This document shows positions 1 through 4,932 of a DNA stretch of 5,955 bases, one piece after another. Position 1 is the stretch's first letter, and every line of letters starts with the position of its first letter. The stretch lies in NCBI GenBank assembly GCA_964550465.1, contig CAZJZH010000054.1:1-5955 (forward strand). The letters run 5' to 3'. This DNA comes from CAZJZH01 sp964550465 (GTDB lineage: Bacteria > Patescibacteriota > Patescibacteriia > JACRDY01). The notes beneath the pieces are model-generated. The model was not told where the DNA came from. It worked only from the letters and a program-made list of their open reading frames with translations, and did not search any database. The translations under genes and the position numbers were made by a program.

Positions 1-81
1 GTGGTCGAACCGTAGTACCGGCCAGACCTGCCCATGATCGTCCACTAGCTCTTTTGCCGTCTGAAATTCCTGCAGGGTCAT
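1..81 (-). CDS. Unknown protein, N-terminal 27 residues only
   Basis: Start of a minus-strand gene that runs off the left edge of the window. The reading frame opens with ATG at 81-79 and stays open for all 27 codons, beginning MTLQEFQTAKEL. The main support is a strong Shine-Dalgarno (GAGGAGGT on the minus strand) 6 bases before the ATG, plus a plausible divergent promoter upstream. The visible residues are soluble in character, with no signal peptide or membrane segment. I do not recognise the family and too little is present to assign one. It is transcribed away from the channel gene, so it belongs to a different unit. Confidence 0.6.
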   Translation of the reverse strand, partial: MTLQEFQTAKELVDDHGQVWPVLRFDH

Positions 82-87
82 GCCTCT

Positions 88-95
88 ACCTCCTC
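88..95 (-). promoter_or_regulatory. Strong Shine-Dalgarno of the minus-strand gene
   Basis: The minus strand reads GAGGAGGT, close to a full anti-16S match, with 6 bases before the ATG at 81-79. It decides the start of the partial gene and is the only clear Shine-Dalgarno in the window. Confidence 0.7.
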
Positions 96-118
96 GTGCC
101 TGCGTGAAATGAGCTATT

Positions 119-127
119 TGGTATAAT
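119..127 (+). promoter_or_regulatory. Extended -10 promoter P1 of the channel gene
   Basis: A TGG followed by a perfect TATAAT (122-127) forms an extended -10 element. No -35 is visible at the expected spacing (99-104 reads CCTGCG). Transcription would start near 134, giving a leader of about 73 bases before the ATG at 207. Confidence 0.45.
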
Positions 128-151
128 TACAGATATGTATTTGTTTGTCAA
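123..151 (-). promoter_or_regulatory. Divergent promoter for the minus-strand gene
   Basis: On the minus strand a perfect TTGACA -35 (151-146) is followed, after 17 bases, by AATTAT (128-123), a 4/6 match to the -10 consensus. The start point would fall near 116, giving a leader of about 35 bases that contains the Shine-Dalgarno. It overlaps the plus-strand promoter elements, so the two directions may compete for polymerase. Confidence 0.5.
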
Positions 152-174
152 CAGGGCAGCATCCTTGGTATACT
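145..174 (+). promoter_or_regulatory. Promoter P2 of the channel gene
   Basis: TTGTCA (145-150), an 18-base spacer and TATACT (169-174) preceded by TGG form a good sigma70-type promoter with an extended -10. The start point would be near 181, about 25 bases before the ATG at 207. Its -10 neighbourhood closely resembles P1 and the promoter at 1400-1408. Confidence 0.55.
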
Positions 175-206
175 ACCGCCATTGTTCATAACTATTCTCT
201 CGTTCT

Positions 207-1286
207 ATGCTTGCATCATTTGCAGAGTGGCTGCCACTTGATTGGCTTGGGGCCACGGCCGAATACACAATCTTTGGTAACACTGTCGAGCAGCTGGTGG
301 CAGCCGGGGTAATTTTCCTAGTGCTGTTGGTTGTCTTTTTCTTACTCCAGAAAATTATCATCGTCCGCCTCAATCAGCTAGCTAAAAAGACTCAGACAGA
401 TATTGACGACATGCTGATTGAGGTGGTTAATAGTTTCCGACCGTCGTTTTACACTTTTATAGCCATTTACGTGGCGGTACAGTTAATACTGCTGCCAGAG
501 ATGCTACGAACAGGGTTGTACTTTATCTTGCTCTTCTGGGTGGTCTACCAGGTCATCAAGGGTTTACAGGTGGTGGTGGATTATATTCTCCAGCGAGCAG
601 TCAGTAATGGTGATGAGGATGAGACAGTGGCAGTAGGGGTGATGAGTGGCACGATCAAGTTTGTCCTGTGGGCACTGGGCTTACTGTTGATTCTGTCTAA
701 CCTTGGTGTGGACGTCACTTCATTGATTGCCGGCTTGGGGATTGGTGGTATTGCTGTGGCTTTGGCTATTCAGAACATCTTGGGTGATTTGTTCAGTTCA
801 TTTGCTATTTATCTGGACAAGCCGTTTAAGCCCGGTGATTTCATTGTGGTGGGGGAGCACTCTGGTGTAGTTCAGAAGATTGGCGTTAAGACCACTCGTA
901 TTAAAGCGCTGCAGGGTGAAGAGATTGTTATTGCTAATGCTGAACTGACCAACGCCCGGGTGCAGAACTTTAAGAAGCTAGAAGAACGGCGCGTAGTAGC
1001 GCAACTAGGGGTAACCTATGAAACCAAAGATGCAAGTCTGGAACAGATTCCGCAGATGGTCCAAGCAGTAGTAGAGACAGCGCCAACTGCTCGGTTCGAT
1101 CGCTGTCATTTTGCCCAGTTTGCTGACTCTGCGCTAGTGTTTGAGTTGGTCTACTACGTACCATCAGCTGATTATACTGAATACATGGATGTGCAGCAGC
1201 AGATTAACTTTGGTATTCGCAAGGCCTTTGCTAAGGCCAAGATTGATATGGCCTACCCAACGCAAACACTCCACCTAGTAAAATAG
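207..1286 (+). CDS. MscS-family mechanosensitive ion channel
   Basis: Cytoplasmic-membrane channel of the small-conductance mechanosensitive family, which opens under membrane tension to release solutes during osmotic downshock. The 359 residues show five likely membrane spans: about 30-50, 80-97, 101-125, 145-166 and 168-192. The last is the pore helix, rich in Gly/Ala (LIAGLGIGGIAVALAIQN, 173-190). Aligned by eye to E. coli MscS, the gate leucines L105 and L109 fall at I182 and L186. The beta domain follows (about 196-256): DKPFKPGDFI at 204-213 is typical, while the usual IPN motif reads IAN at 242-244. A cytoplasmic alpha/beta domain ends the protein. E. coli MscS is 286 residues; the extra length is at the N-terminus. 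An in-frame TAA at 189-191 limits the start; there is no Shine-Dalgarno. The gene stands alone, with its own promoters and terminator. The family call is firm; ion preference and gating are not shown. Confidence 0.95.
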   Translation: MLASFAEWLPLDWLGATAEYTIFGNTVEQLVAAGVIFLVLLVVFFLLQKIIIVRLNQLAKKTQTDIDDMLIEVVNSFRPSFYTFIAIYVAVQLILLPEMLRTGLYFILLFWVVYQVIKGLQVVVDYILQRAVSNGDEDETVAVGVMSGTIKFVLWALGLLLILSNLGVDVTSLIAGLGIGGIAVALAIQNILGDLFSSFAIYLDKPFKPGDFIVVGEHSGVVQKIGVKTTRIKALQGEEIVIANAELTNARVQNFKKLEERRVVAQLGVTYETKDASLEQIPQMVQAVVETAPTARFDRCHFAQFADSALVFELVYYVPSADYTEYMDVQQQINFGIRKAFAKAKIDMAYPTQTLHLVK

Positions 1287-1346
1287 CAGTACAGCCATTC
1301 TGATCATCTACTCTTCTGCGCTCTACGGTAGTCAATCCTAGGGCCT

Positions 1347-1388
1347 GCCCTTCGTAGCTCCAGCGGAGCGAAGAAGGGCTTTTGTTTT
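1347..1388 (+). terminator. Intrinsic terminator after the channel gene
   Basis: An outer stem GCCCTTC (1347-1353) pairs with GAAGGGC (1373-1379), and an inner stem GCTCC (1357-1361) pairs with GGAGC (1365-1369) across an AGC loop, with a small 3x3 internal loop between. It is followed by TTTTGTTTT (1380-1388). No T-rich run follows it on the minus strand, so it acts in the plus direction. Confidence 0.85.
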
Positions 1389-1399
1389 AGCAATTTTTC

Positions 1400-1408
1400 T
1401 GGTATGCT
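1400..1408 (+). promoter_or_regulatory. Extended -10 promoter of the PA14-tsaB unit
   Basis: TGG followed by TATGCT (1403-1408) lies just after the terminator. The start point would be near 1415, about 18 bases before the ATG at 1433. No convincing -35 is present; TTGTTT at 1382-1387 gives only a 15-base spacer. The stretch TGGTATGCTAC differs by one base from TGGTATACTAC in P2 of the channel gene. Confidence 0.45.
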
Positions 1409-1432
1409 ACAGCGTGAACAGACACCCTATAT

Positions 1433-2590
1433 ATGCGTATAATTGTTTCCTTATTAGTGGCCGCCCTGCTGGGCTGGCTAGTGCCATTTCAACCAGTTGC
1501 TGCTGCGACAGTGGCACCGGGGGATTTAATTAAGTCACCTGAGTATTCAACCATTTACTACTACGGCTACGATGGTAAGCGGTACGTTTTTCCCAATAGT
1601 AATATCTACTTTTCTTGGTATAAGGATTTTAGTCGGGTCAAATCAATTAGCACGGCTGAGCTCGGCGCCATTCCAATTGGCGGTAATATCTTGGTCCGTC
1701 CAGGCACGTACCTGGTGAAAATTACGACAGACCCAAAAGTCTATGCGGTTGAGCCAGAAGGCGTCTTGCGACACATTGAGAGCACAGCTCAGGCCAGTGA
1801 TTTATACGGCGCTACCTGGACTGATCGAGTGATTGATTTGCCAGATTCATTTTTCACTAACTATAACGCCACTGATGCCTTGCCGGGTAATCAGCACCCT
1901 ACCGGCACCGTCTTTCGTTACCAAGGTGAGCCCAACGATTACTATTTATTGACCAATGGGCATAGCCGGGAGTTTGTCTCACGGGTGTCGTGGGACAACT
2001 ACCATTGGAATGATCAGTTTATTGTTGATGTGCCATACCACCAATTCCGCTACGAAGAAGGTGAGGGGATTGACCAGTACCGAGTTTCACTGGCAGATAC
2101 TGCTCAGACGTTGATTGCTGACGAACGCTCAGATCTGGGCGAATACCGCTACACCCCAAGTCAGTCGCGAGAAGTGCACGGTCTGCGTGGTGAGTACTAC
2201 CTTGGCCCAGATTTCAATAAGCGCAAATTTTCCCGGGTTGATGATGAGATTAATTTTGACTGGGGTTTTAATTCGCCAGCACCAGGTCGGATTGATGAAG
2301 ATAATTTCTCTGTGCGCTGGAGTGGAGAAATTGAACCGGAGTACTCAGGTACGTACACTTTCTATACCTACAGTGATGATGGTGTGCGGTTGTATGTTGA
2401 TGGTGACTTAGTTATCTCTAACTGGACTGATCATAAGGCGACGTGGGATGAAGGTGATATCTATTTGACGGAAGGGCGGCACGACATCGTCTTGGAATAC
2501 TACGACAGTGGTCAGCATGCCATTATTGAGCTGCACTGGCAGAGCAAGGGTAATGTCATTGATCAGCGCTATTTCTGGGTCGAACGCTAG
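1433..2590 (+). CDS. Secreted repeat + PA14-domain protein
   Basis: Probable exported envelope protein of 385 residues. An N-terminal signal peptide is clear: Arg2, a hydrophobic core at 3-19 and an A-x-A site giving predicted cleavage after Ala25. Residues 29-210 look like three related modules of about 50-60 residues, each with an aromatic YYY/VYAV/YYLL strand, a 'G-x-x-R-x-(F/I)' turn and a W-containing stretch (about 29-83, 91-144, 158-210). I recall similar modules in secreted CPR proteins, but have no domain name. Residues 249-374 form a PA14 domain, a beta-barrel fold usually linked to carbohydrate binding; GLRGEYY (250-256), SGTYTFYTYSDDGVRLYVDG (305-324) and EGRHDIVLEYYD (347-358) are characteristic. 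There is no C-terminal anchor, LPxTG or catalytic domain, so it may bind glycans at the surface or be released. An in-frame TGA at 1415-1417 limits the start; no Shine-Dalgarno. The ligand is unknown. Confidence 0.88.
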   Translation: MRIIVSLLVAALLGWLVPFQPVAAATVAPGDLIKSPEYSTIYYYGYDGKRYVFPNSNIYFSWYKDFSRVKSISTAELGAIPIGGNILVRPGTYLVKITTDPKVYAVEPEGVLRHIESTAQASDLYGATWTDRVIDLPDSFFTNYNATDALPGNQHPTGTVFRYQGEPNDYYLLTNGHSREFVSRVSWDNYHWNDQFIVDVPYHQFRYEEGEGIDQYRVSLADTAQTLIADERSDLGEYRYTPSQSREVHGLRGEYYLGPDFNKRKFSRVDDEINFDWGFNSPAPGRIDEDNFSVRWSGEIEPEYSGTYTFYTYSDDGVRLYVDGDLVISNWTDHKATWDEGDIYLTEGRHDIVLEYYDSGQHAIIELHWQSKGNVIDQRYFWVER

Positions 2591-2591
2591 T

Positions 2592-2978
2592 ATGGTCTTA
2601 GTTATTGATAGTACAGACCCCCAGCGGGTTTTTGTTGGACAGTGGGGCAGTGGCCAGTGGCAGGCGCGGCGGACCATCACCCGACAGCACCACCAGAGTG
2701 AGCAGTTGATCGGTATGATTGCTCGATTACTGGTGGCGGCTGTACCAATTGGTATCGCCGTAGTGACCGGCCGGGGCAGCTTCACCGCTACTCGTATGGG
2801 CGTAGTGGTAGCCAATGGTTTAGGCTATGGTTGGCAGGTGCCGGTGACTACCATTACCAACGATATGCCAGCCACCCTTGATCAGGCAGTCAAACAGCTC
2901 AAACGGCGACGGGCATTTACTCCAGTAGCGCCAACCTATACGCAAGCGCCAACGATTACTCCAGCTCGAGTAGCATAA
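2592..2978 (+). CDS. tsaB: Minimal TsaB-like protein (t6A partner), N-terminal domain only
   Basis: Likely the TsaB partner of TsaD, the enzyme that transfers threonylcarbamoyl to A37 of ANN-decoding tRNAs (t6A). TsaB itself is not catalytic and acts by dimerising with TsaD. Evidence: an opening strand MVLVIDSTD (1-9), HHQSEQLI (33-40) matching the usual H-S-E-x-L helix, and GRGSFTATRMG (60-70) matching the family's GPGSFTGLRIG, followed by a helix and VPVTTI (83-88). At 128 residues it is little over half the usual 220-230; the second domain is missing. The Pro-rich tail (PVAPTYTQAPTITPA, 111-125) resembles the tail I recall for short CPR TsaB proteins (Y-x-x-x-P-x-I-T). The ATG at 2592 is chosen because the conserved first strand begins there; an upstream GTG at 2508 lies inside the PA14 gene. 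It starts 1 base after the PA14 stop, so translation is probably coupled. The Pro-to-Arg change at residue 61 is unusual. Confidence 0.8.
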   Translation: MVLVIDSTDPQRVFVGQWGSGQWQARRTITRQHHQSEQLIGMIARLLVAAVPIGIAVVTGRGSFTATRMGVVVANGLGYGWQVPVTTITNDMPATLDQAVKQLKRRRAFTPVAPTYTQAPTITPARVA

Positions 2979-2982
2979 TACT

Positions 2983-4605
2983 ATGGCTGAATCATCACGA
3001 TATATTCCCAAAGAAATTAGCCAGATGGCTAAGACGTTTGCTATCCCAGAAGGCTATGCAGAAATTGAGGGGGCAGAGGATGACGATGAAAAGATCAGTG
3101 TTAACCAAGCGCTAGGCAAGGTGACGCTGTTGTATGAAAAACTGCGCGTAGCAGTTGATTACGCAGAAGAGCATTTGCTGCGTAAAGCGGCTATTCATCG
3201 AGCCTTGAAGCGATTAGTCTTGATTGAGCGCCGGCGCGAAGACCTAGGCATGACGCTGGTGCAAGAGTTGATTCGTCTGCGTTATTTACCCAACAGTACC
3301 GTGCCACAGCGTAAAGCAGCTGAACTGGACGCGGTGTTGGATAAGTATATTTTGATCAATAGCGAAGTAGTGACGCGCTATCAGGGGCGCAAGGCCTTTA
3401 ATATTATGAGTTGGTGGCTACAGATTGCCGCCTGTGAGATTGAGGAGACACTGTATAACTTTCAACAGCGCTCAGCTATTGTCAGTACCATGCAGTCAGT
3501 GCTGGAGCGTGATGTCGCCCTGCCAGACAGCTTAACGCCACAGCAGCAGAGCGCTTTGCTGCACCTAGCCGGCTTACGAGCCTTGTTCCGCTCTGATGAG
3601 TCTATTTTATACTACTATTTACTGTCTGTGCGAGTACCGGGCTTGTTTAGCCAGCAGACTGATGGCATTGCTATTCGAGAGCTGATCGGTCGGTGGGATA
3701 GCGAAAAGGCCAAGATGGATGCTTTTTTGAACCACCGGTTGAGTAATAAGCTGAACAAGATTGCCCGCCGCTACGCCGTTTATTTCATCATCTTGCGTGA
3801 TGTACTGACCGTCAATCAAGATAAGATCGAAGAGGTCTTGAGTCGGCCACGGCTACTGGAGTCTGAGATCTCCGCTCTGTGTAGTAAGCGCTATCAGGAG
3901 ACACGCTCCAAGGTGATTCGCTCCGTTATTCGCAGTATTATCTACATCTTTGTCACTAAGATGTTGATCGCCTTTGTACTGGAGGCGCCAGTTGATTTGC
4001 TACTGGAAGGACATATTAACTACGTCACGTTAGCTATTAATGTTTTCTTTCCGCCGTTCCTGATGTTTATCGCTAGTTTGTTTATCCGGGTGCCTAAAGA
4101 TGAGAACACGGAAAAAATTATTACTGAGGTGAAAGATATCGTCTATCAGCAGCGGGGAGTGACGGTTCAGCCACGCTACACTATCCGCCACAACGTGGTG
4201 CGTGGCGGATTAGCTAAGTTTTTTTACAACCTGTTTTACCTCATCACCTACGGCATCACCTTTGGTGTAGTTATCTACGCCTTGATTCAATTAAACTTCA
4301 ACATCGTTTCTGGTGGTATCTTTATCTTCTTCCTCTCAGTGGTCAGCTTCTTTACTATTCGTATTCGGACCAGCGCCCGTGATCTAGTGGTACTGGAAAA
4401 CAAAGATGGTTTTATTAATTTGCTGTTTGATTTTTTCACCATCCCCGTTATTCGCTTGGGCCACTGGTTGTCGTTTAAGCTGTCAAAGATTAATGTCTTT
4501 ATTTTCTTGCTGGACTTTATCATTGAGGCACCACTAAAGATCATGCTTGACGCTCTCGAAGACTGGTTTGGCTTTATGCGAGAGAAGAAGGAGGAAATTT
4601 ACTAA
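2983..4605 (+). CDS. Large membrane protein of unknown function, CPR-type family
   Basis: A 540-residue protein with a soluble, mainly helical N-terminal half and a membrane C-terminal half. Residues 1-40 are acidic and flexible. Residues 41-300 are charged helices, including LYEKLRVAVDYAEEHLLRKA (50-69) and RALKRLVLIERRRE (73-86). Likely membrane segments are about 314-336, 347-368, 411-438 and 441-460, with further hydrophobic stretches at 478-498 and 503-520. The C-terminus ends in FGFMREKKEEIY (529-540). From memory, proteins with this layout and this ending recur in Parcubacteria as unnamed hypotheticals; I know of no assigned function and see no catalytic motif. It lies 4 bases after tsaB with no Shine-Dalgarno, so it is translated from the same message, and it is the last gene before a strong terminator. 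A second in-frame Met at 15 precedes a conserved-looking 'FAIPEGY', so the true start could be there. Possible roles in envelope structure or transport are speculation. Confidence 0.85.
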   Translation: MAESSRYIPKEISQMAKTFAIPEGYAEIEGAEDDDEKISVNQALGKVTLLYEKLRVAVDYAEEHLLRKAAIHRALKRLVLIERRREDLGMTLVQELIRLRYLPNSTVPQRKAAELDAVLDKYILINSEVVTRYQGRKAFNIMSWWLQIAACEIEETLYNFQQRSAIVSTMQSVLERDVALPDSLTPQQQSALLHLAGLRALFRSDESILYYYLLSVRVPGLFSQQTDGIAIRELIGRWDSEKAKMDAFLNHRLSNKLNKIARRYAVYFIILRDVLTVNQDKIEEVLSRPRLLESEISALCSKRYQETRSKVIRSVIRSIIYIFVTKMLIAFVLEAPVDLLLEGHINYVTLAINVFFPPFLMFIASLFIRVPKDENTEKIITEVKDIVYQQRGVTVQPRYTIRHNVVRGGLAKFFYNLFYLITYGITFGVVIYALIQLNFNIVSGGIFIFFLSVVSFFTIRIRTSARDLVVLENKDGFINLLFDFFTIPVIRLGHWLSFKLSKINVFIFLLDFIIEAPLKIMLDALEDWFGFMREKKEEIY

Positions 4606-4612
4606 CAGTTAA

Positions 4613-4679
4613 CCCGCCTTCTCCCGCTTCGCGGGATTCGGCGAGGCAGGCCCGCCTACATTAAAGCTTCGGCGAGGCA
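4613..4679. repeat. GC-rich modular direct repeat
   Basis: Two partial copies of a module sit after the membrane-protein gene. CCCGCCT occurs at 4613-4619 and 4651-4657, and TTCGGCGAGGCA occurs at 4637-4648 and 4668-4679. A small hairpin CCCGC-TTC-GCGGG lies at 4623-4635, and the second copy can fold as GCTTC-GGC-GAGGC (4666-4678). The block is far more GC-rich than the sequence after it. It resembles dispersed intergenic repeats I associate with CPR genomes, but that is recollection. Confidence 0.65.
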
Positions 4680-4729
4680 AGTAATTAACAATTGACACCT
4701 AGTGGAATACTGGGTGTTTTTTAATGTAG
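4656..4729. repeat. 10-bp inverted repeat bracketing the terminator
   Basis: CTACATTAAA (4656-4665) is the exact reverse complement of TTTAATGTAG (4720-4729), enclosing 54 bases. The enclosed part holds one copy of the GC-rich repeat and the terminator hairpin. It could be a long RNA stem around the terminator, or the terminal repeats of a small (74-bp) non-autonomous element. No target-site duplication is visible. Confidence 0.6.
4695..4722 (+). terminator. Intrinsic terminator of the PA14-tsaB-membrane protein unit
   Basis: ACACCTAGT (4695-4703) pairs with ACTGGGTGT (4709-4717) as a 9-bp stem with one G-U pair and a GGAAT loop, running straight into six T residues (4717-4722). It lies 89 bases after the stop at 4605 and separates this unit from the mraZ promoter. 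Confidence 0.9.
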
Positions 4730-4730
4730 C

Positions 4731-4821
4731 GATATGAGACATGAGATATGCGGAAATAGTATGGACAATCCGCATACTGCTCATCAATATCAGATATCCC
4801 ATATCGCATATCTCGCATCTT
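4731..4821. repeat. Two 7-bp-period repeat blocks in opposite orientation
   Basis: Right block: ATATC recurs exactly every 7 bases at 4787, 4794, 4801 and 4808, with GCATC at 4815. Left block: the reverse-complement word GATAT occurs at 4731 and 4745, with GACAT at 4738 between them, again at a 7-base step. The blocks face each other, so GAGATATGCG (4743-4752) is the exact complement of CGCATATCTC (4805-4814). The left arm can also pair locally: TGAG with CTCA and ATGCGG with CCGCAT (4742-4783). It lies between terminator and promoter and has no coding potential I would defend. Confidence 0.75.
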
Positions 4822-4825
4822 CTCG

Positions 4826-4834
4826 TGTGGATAA
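4826..4834 (-). promoter_or_regulatory. DnaA box, perfect consensus
   Basis: The plus strand reads TGTGGATAA, the reverse complement of TTATCCACA, the strongest DnaA box of E. coli and many other bacteria (9/9). It ends 10 bases before the -35 of the mraZ promoter. Binding by this organism's DnaA is an inference. Confidence 0.55.
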
Positions 4835-4844
4835 CCCTCAGTGG

Positions 4845-4873
4845 TTGCAAAGAATGCTCAAGTGGTGTATAAT
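4845..4873 (+). promoter_or_regulatory. Promoter of mraZ-rsmH
   Basis: TTGCAA (4845-4850), a 17-base spacer and a perfect TATAAT (4868-4873) make the best-spaced promoter in the window. Transcription would begin near 4880, leaving about 53 bases of leader before the mraZ ATG at 4933. The -10 and start point lie inside the MraZ operator, which fits repression by MraZ. Confidence 0.8.
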
Positions 4874-4908
4874 GGAATCAGGTGGTAAAAAGTGGGGGAA
4901 AGTGGAGA
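4859..4908 (+). promoter_or_regulatory. MraZ operator: five direct repeats, 10-bp period
   Basis: TGG recurs exactly every 10 bases at 4863, 4873, 4883, 4893 and 4903. The last two units carry the full word AAAGTGG (4889-4895 and 4899-4905); the first is CAAGTGG (4859-4865), and units two and three are degenerate (ATAATGG, CAGGTGG). MraZ is known to bind GTGG/TGGG-type direct repeats at 10-bp spacing upstream of its own gene, with AAAGTG-type words described in Mollicutes. The array spans the -10 and the expected start point, so MraZ bound here would block its own promoter. Confidence 0.85.
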
Positions 4909-4916
4909 TATCCACA
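4908..4916 (+). promoter_or_regulatory. Second DnaA-box-like site
   Basis: ATATCCACA matches TTATCCACA at 8 of 9 positions and lies in the opposite orientation to the box at 4826-4834. It starts on the last base of the MraZ operator, in the mRNA leader. It also forms part of a small leader hairpin, GTGGA (4902-4906) with TCCAC (4911-4915), which is an alternative reason for its sequence. Confidence 0.35.
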
Positions 4917-4932
4917 CCCAGCCTGTGCATAT

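Noticed and set aside
2508..2591. Longer tsaB starting at GTG 2508 inside the PA14 gene
   Set aside because: The conserved first strand of TsaB starts at the ATG at 2592; the extension overlaps the PA14 domain by 83 bases and is its out-of-frame shadow.
2408..2815. Minus-strand open frame opposite the PA14/tsaB junction
   Set aside because: It is a shadow of two well-supported plus-strand genes and has no recognisable domain.
4692..4697. Perfect TTGACA that could be a -35 element
   Set aside because: No -10-like hexamer lies 16-18 bases downstream (4715-4720 reads TGTTTT), and the bases form part of the terminator stem.
4731..4821. Short CRISPR-like array
   Set aside because: The repeat units are 7 bases with no spacers, and no cas gene is present.
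4656..4850. Minus-strand open frame across the intergenic region
   Set aside because: It is composed of the repeat arms and the terminator; nothing supports translation.
4882..4932. Longer mraZ starting at GTG 4882
   Set aside because: The extra 17 residues are encoded by the MraZ operator and leader and do not resemble MraZ; family proteins begin at the M-F-x-G-E-Y segment at 4933.
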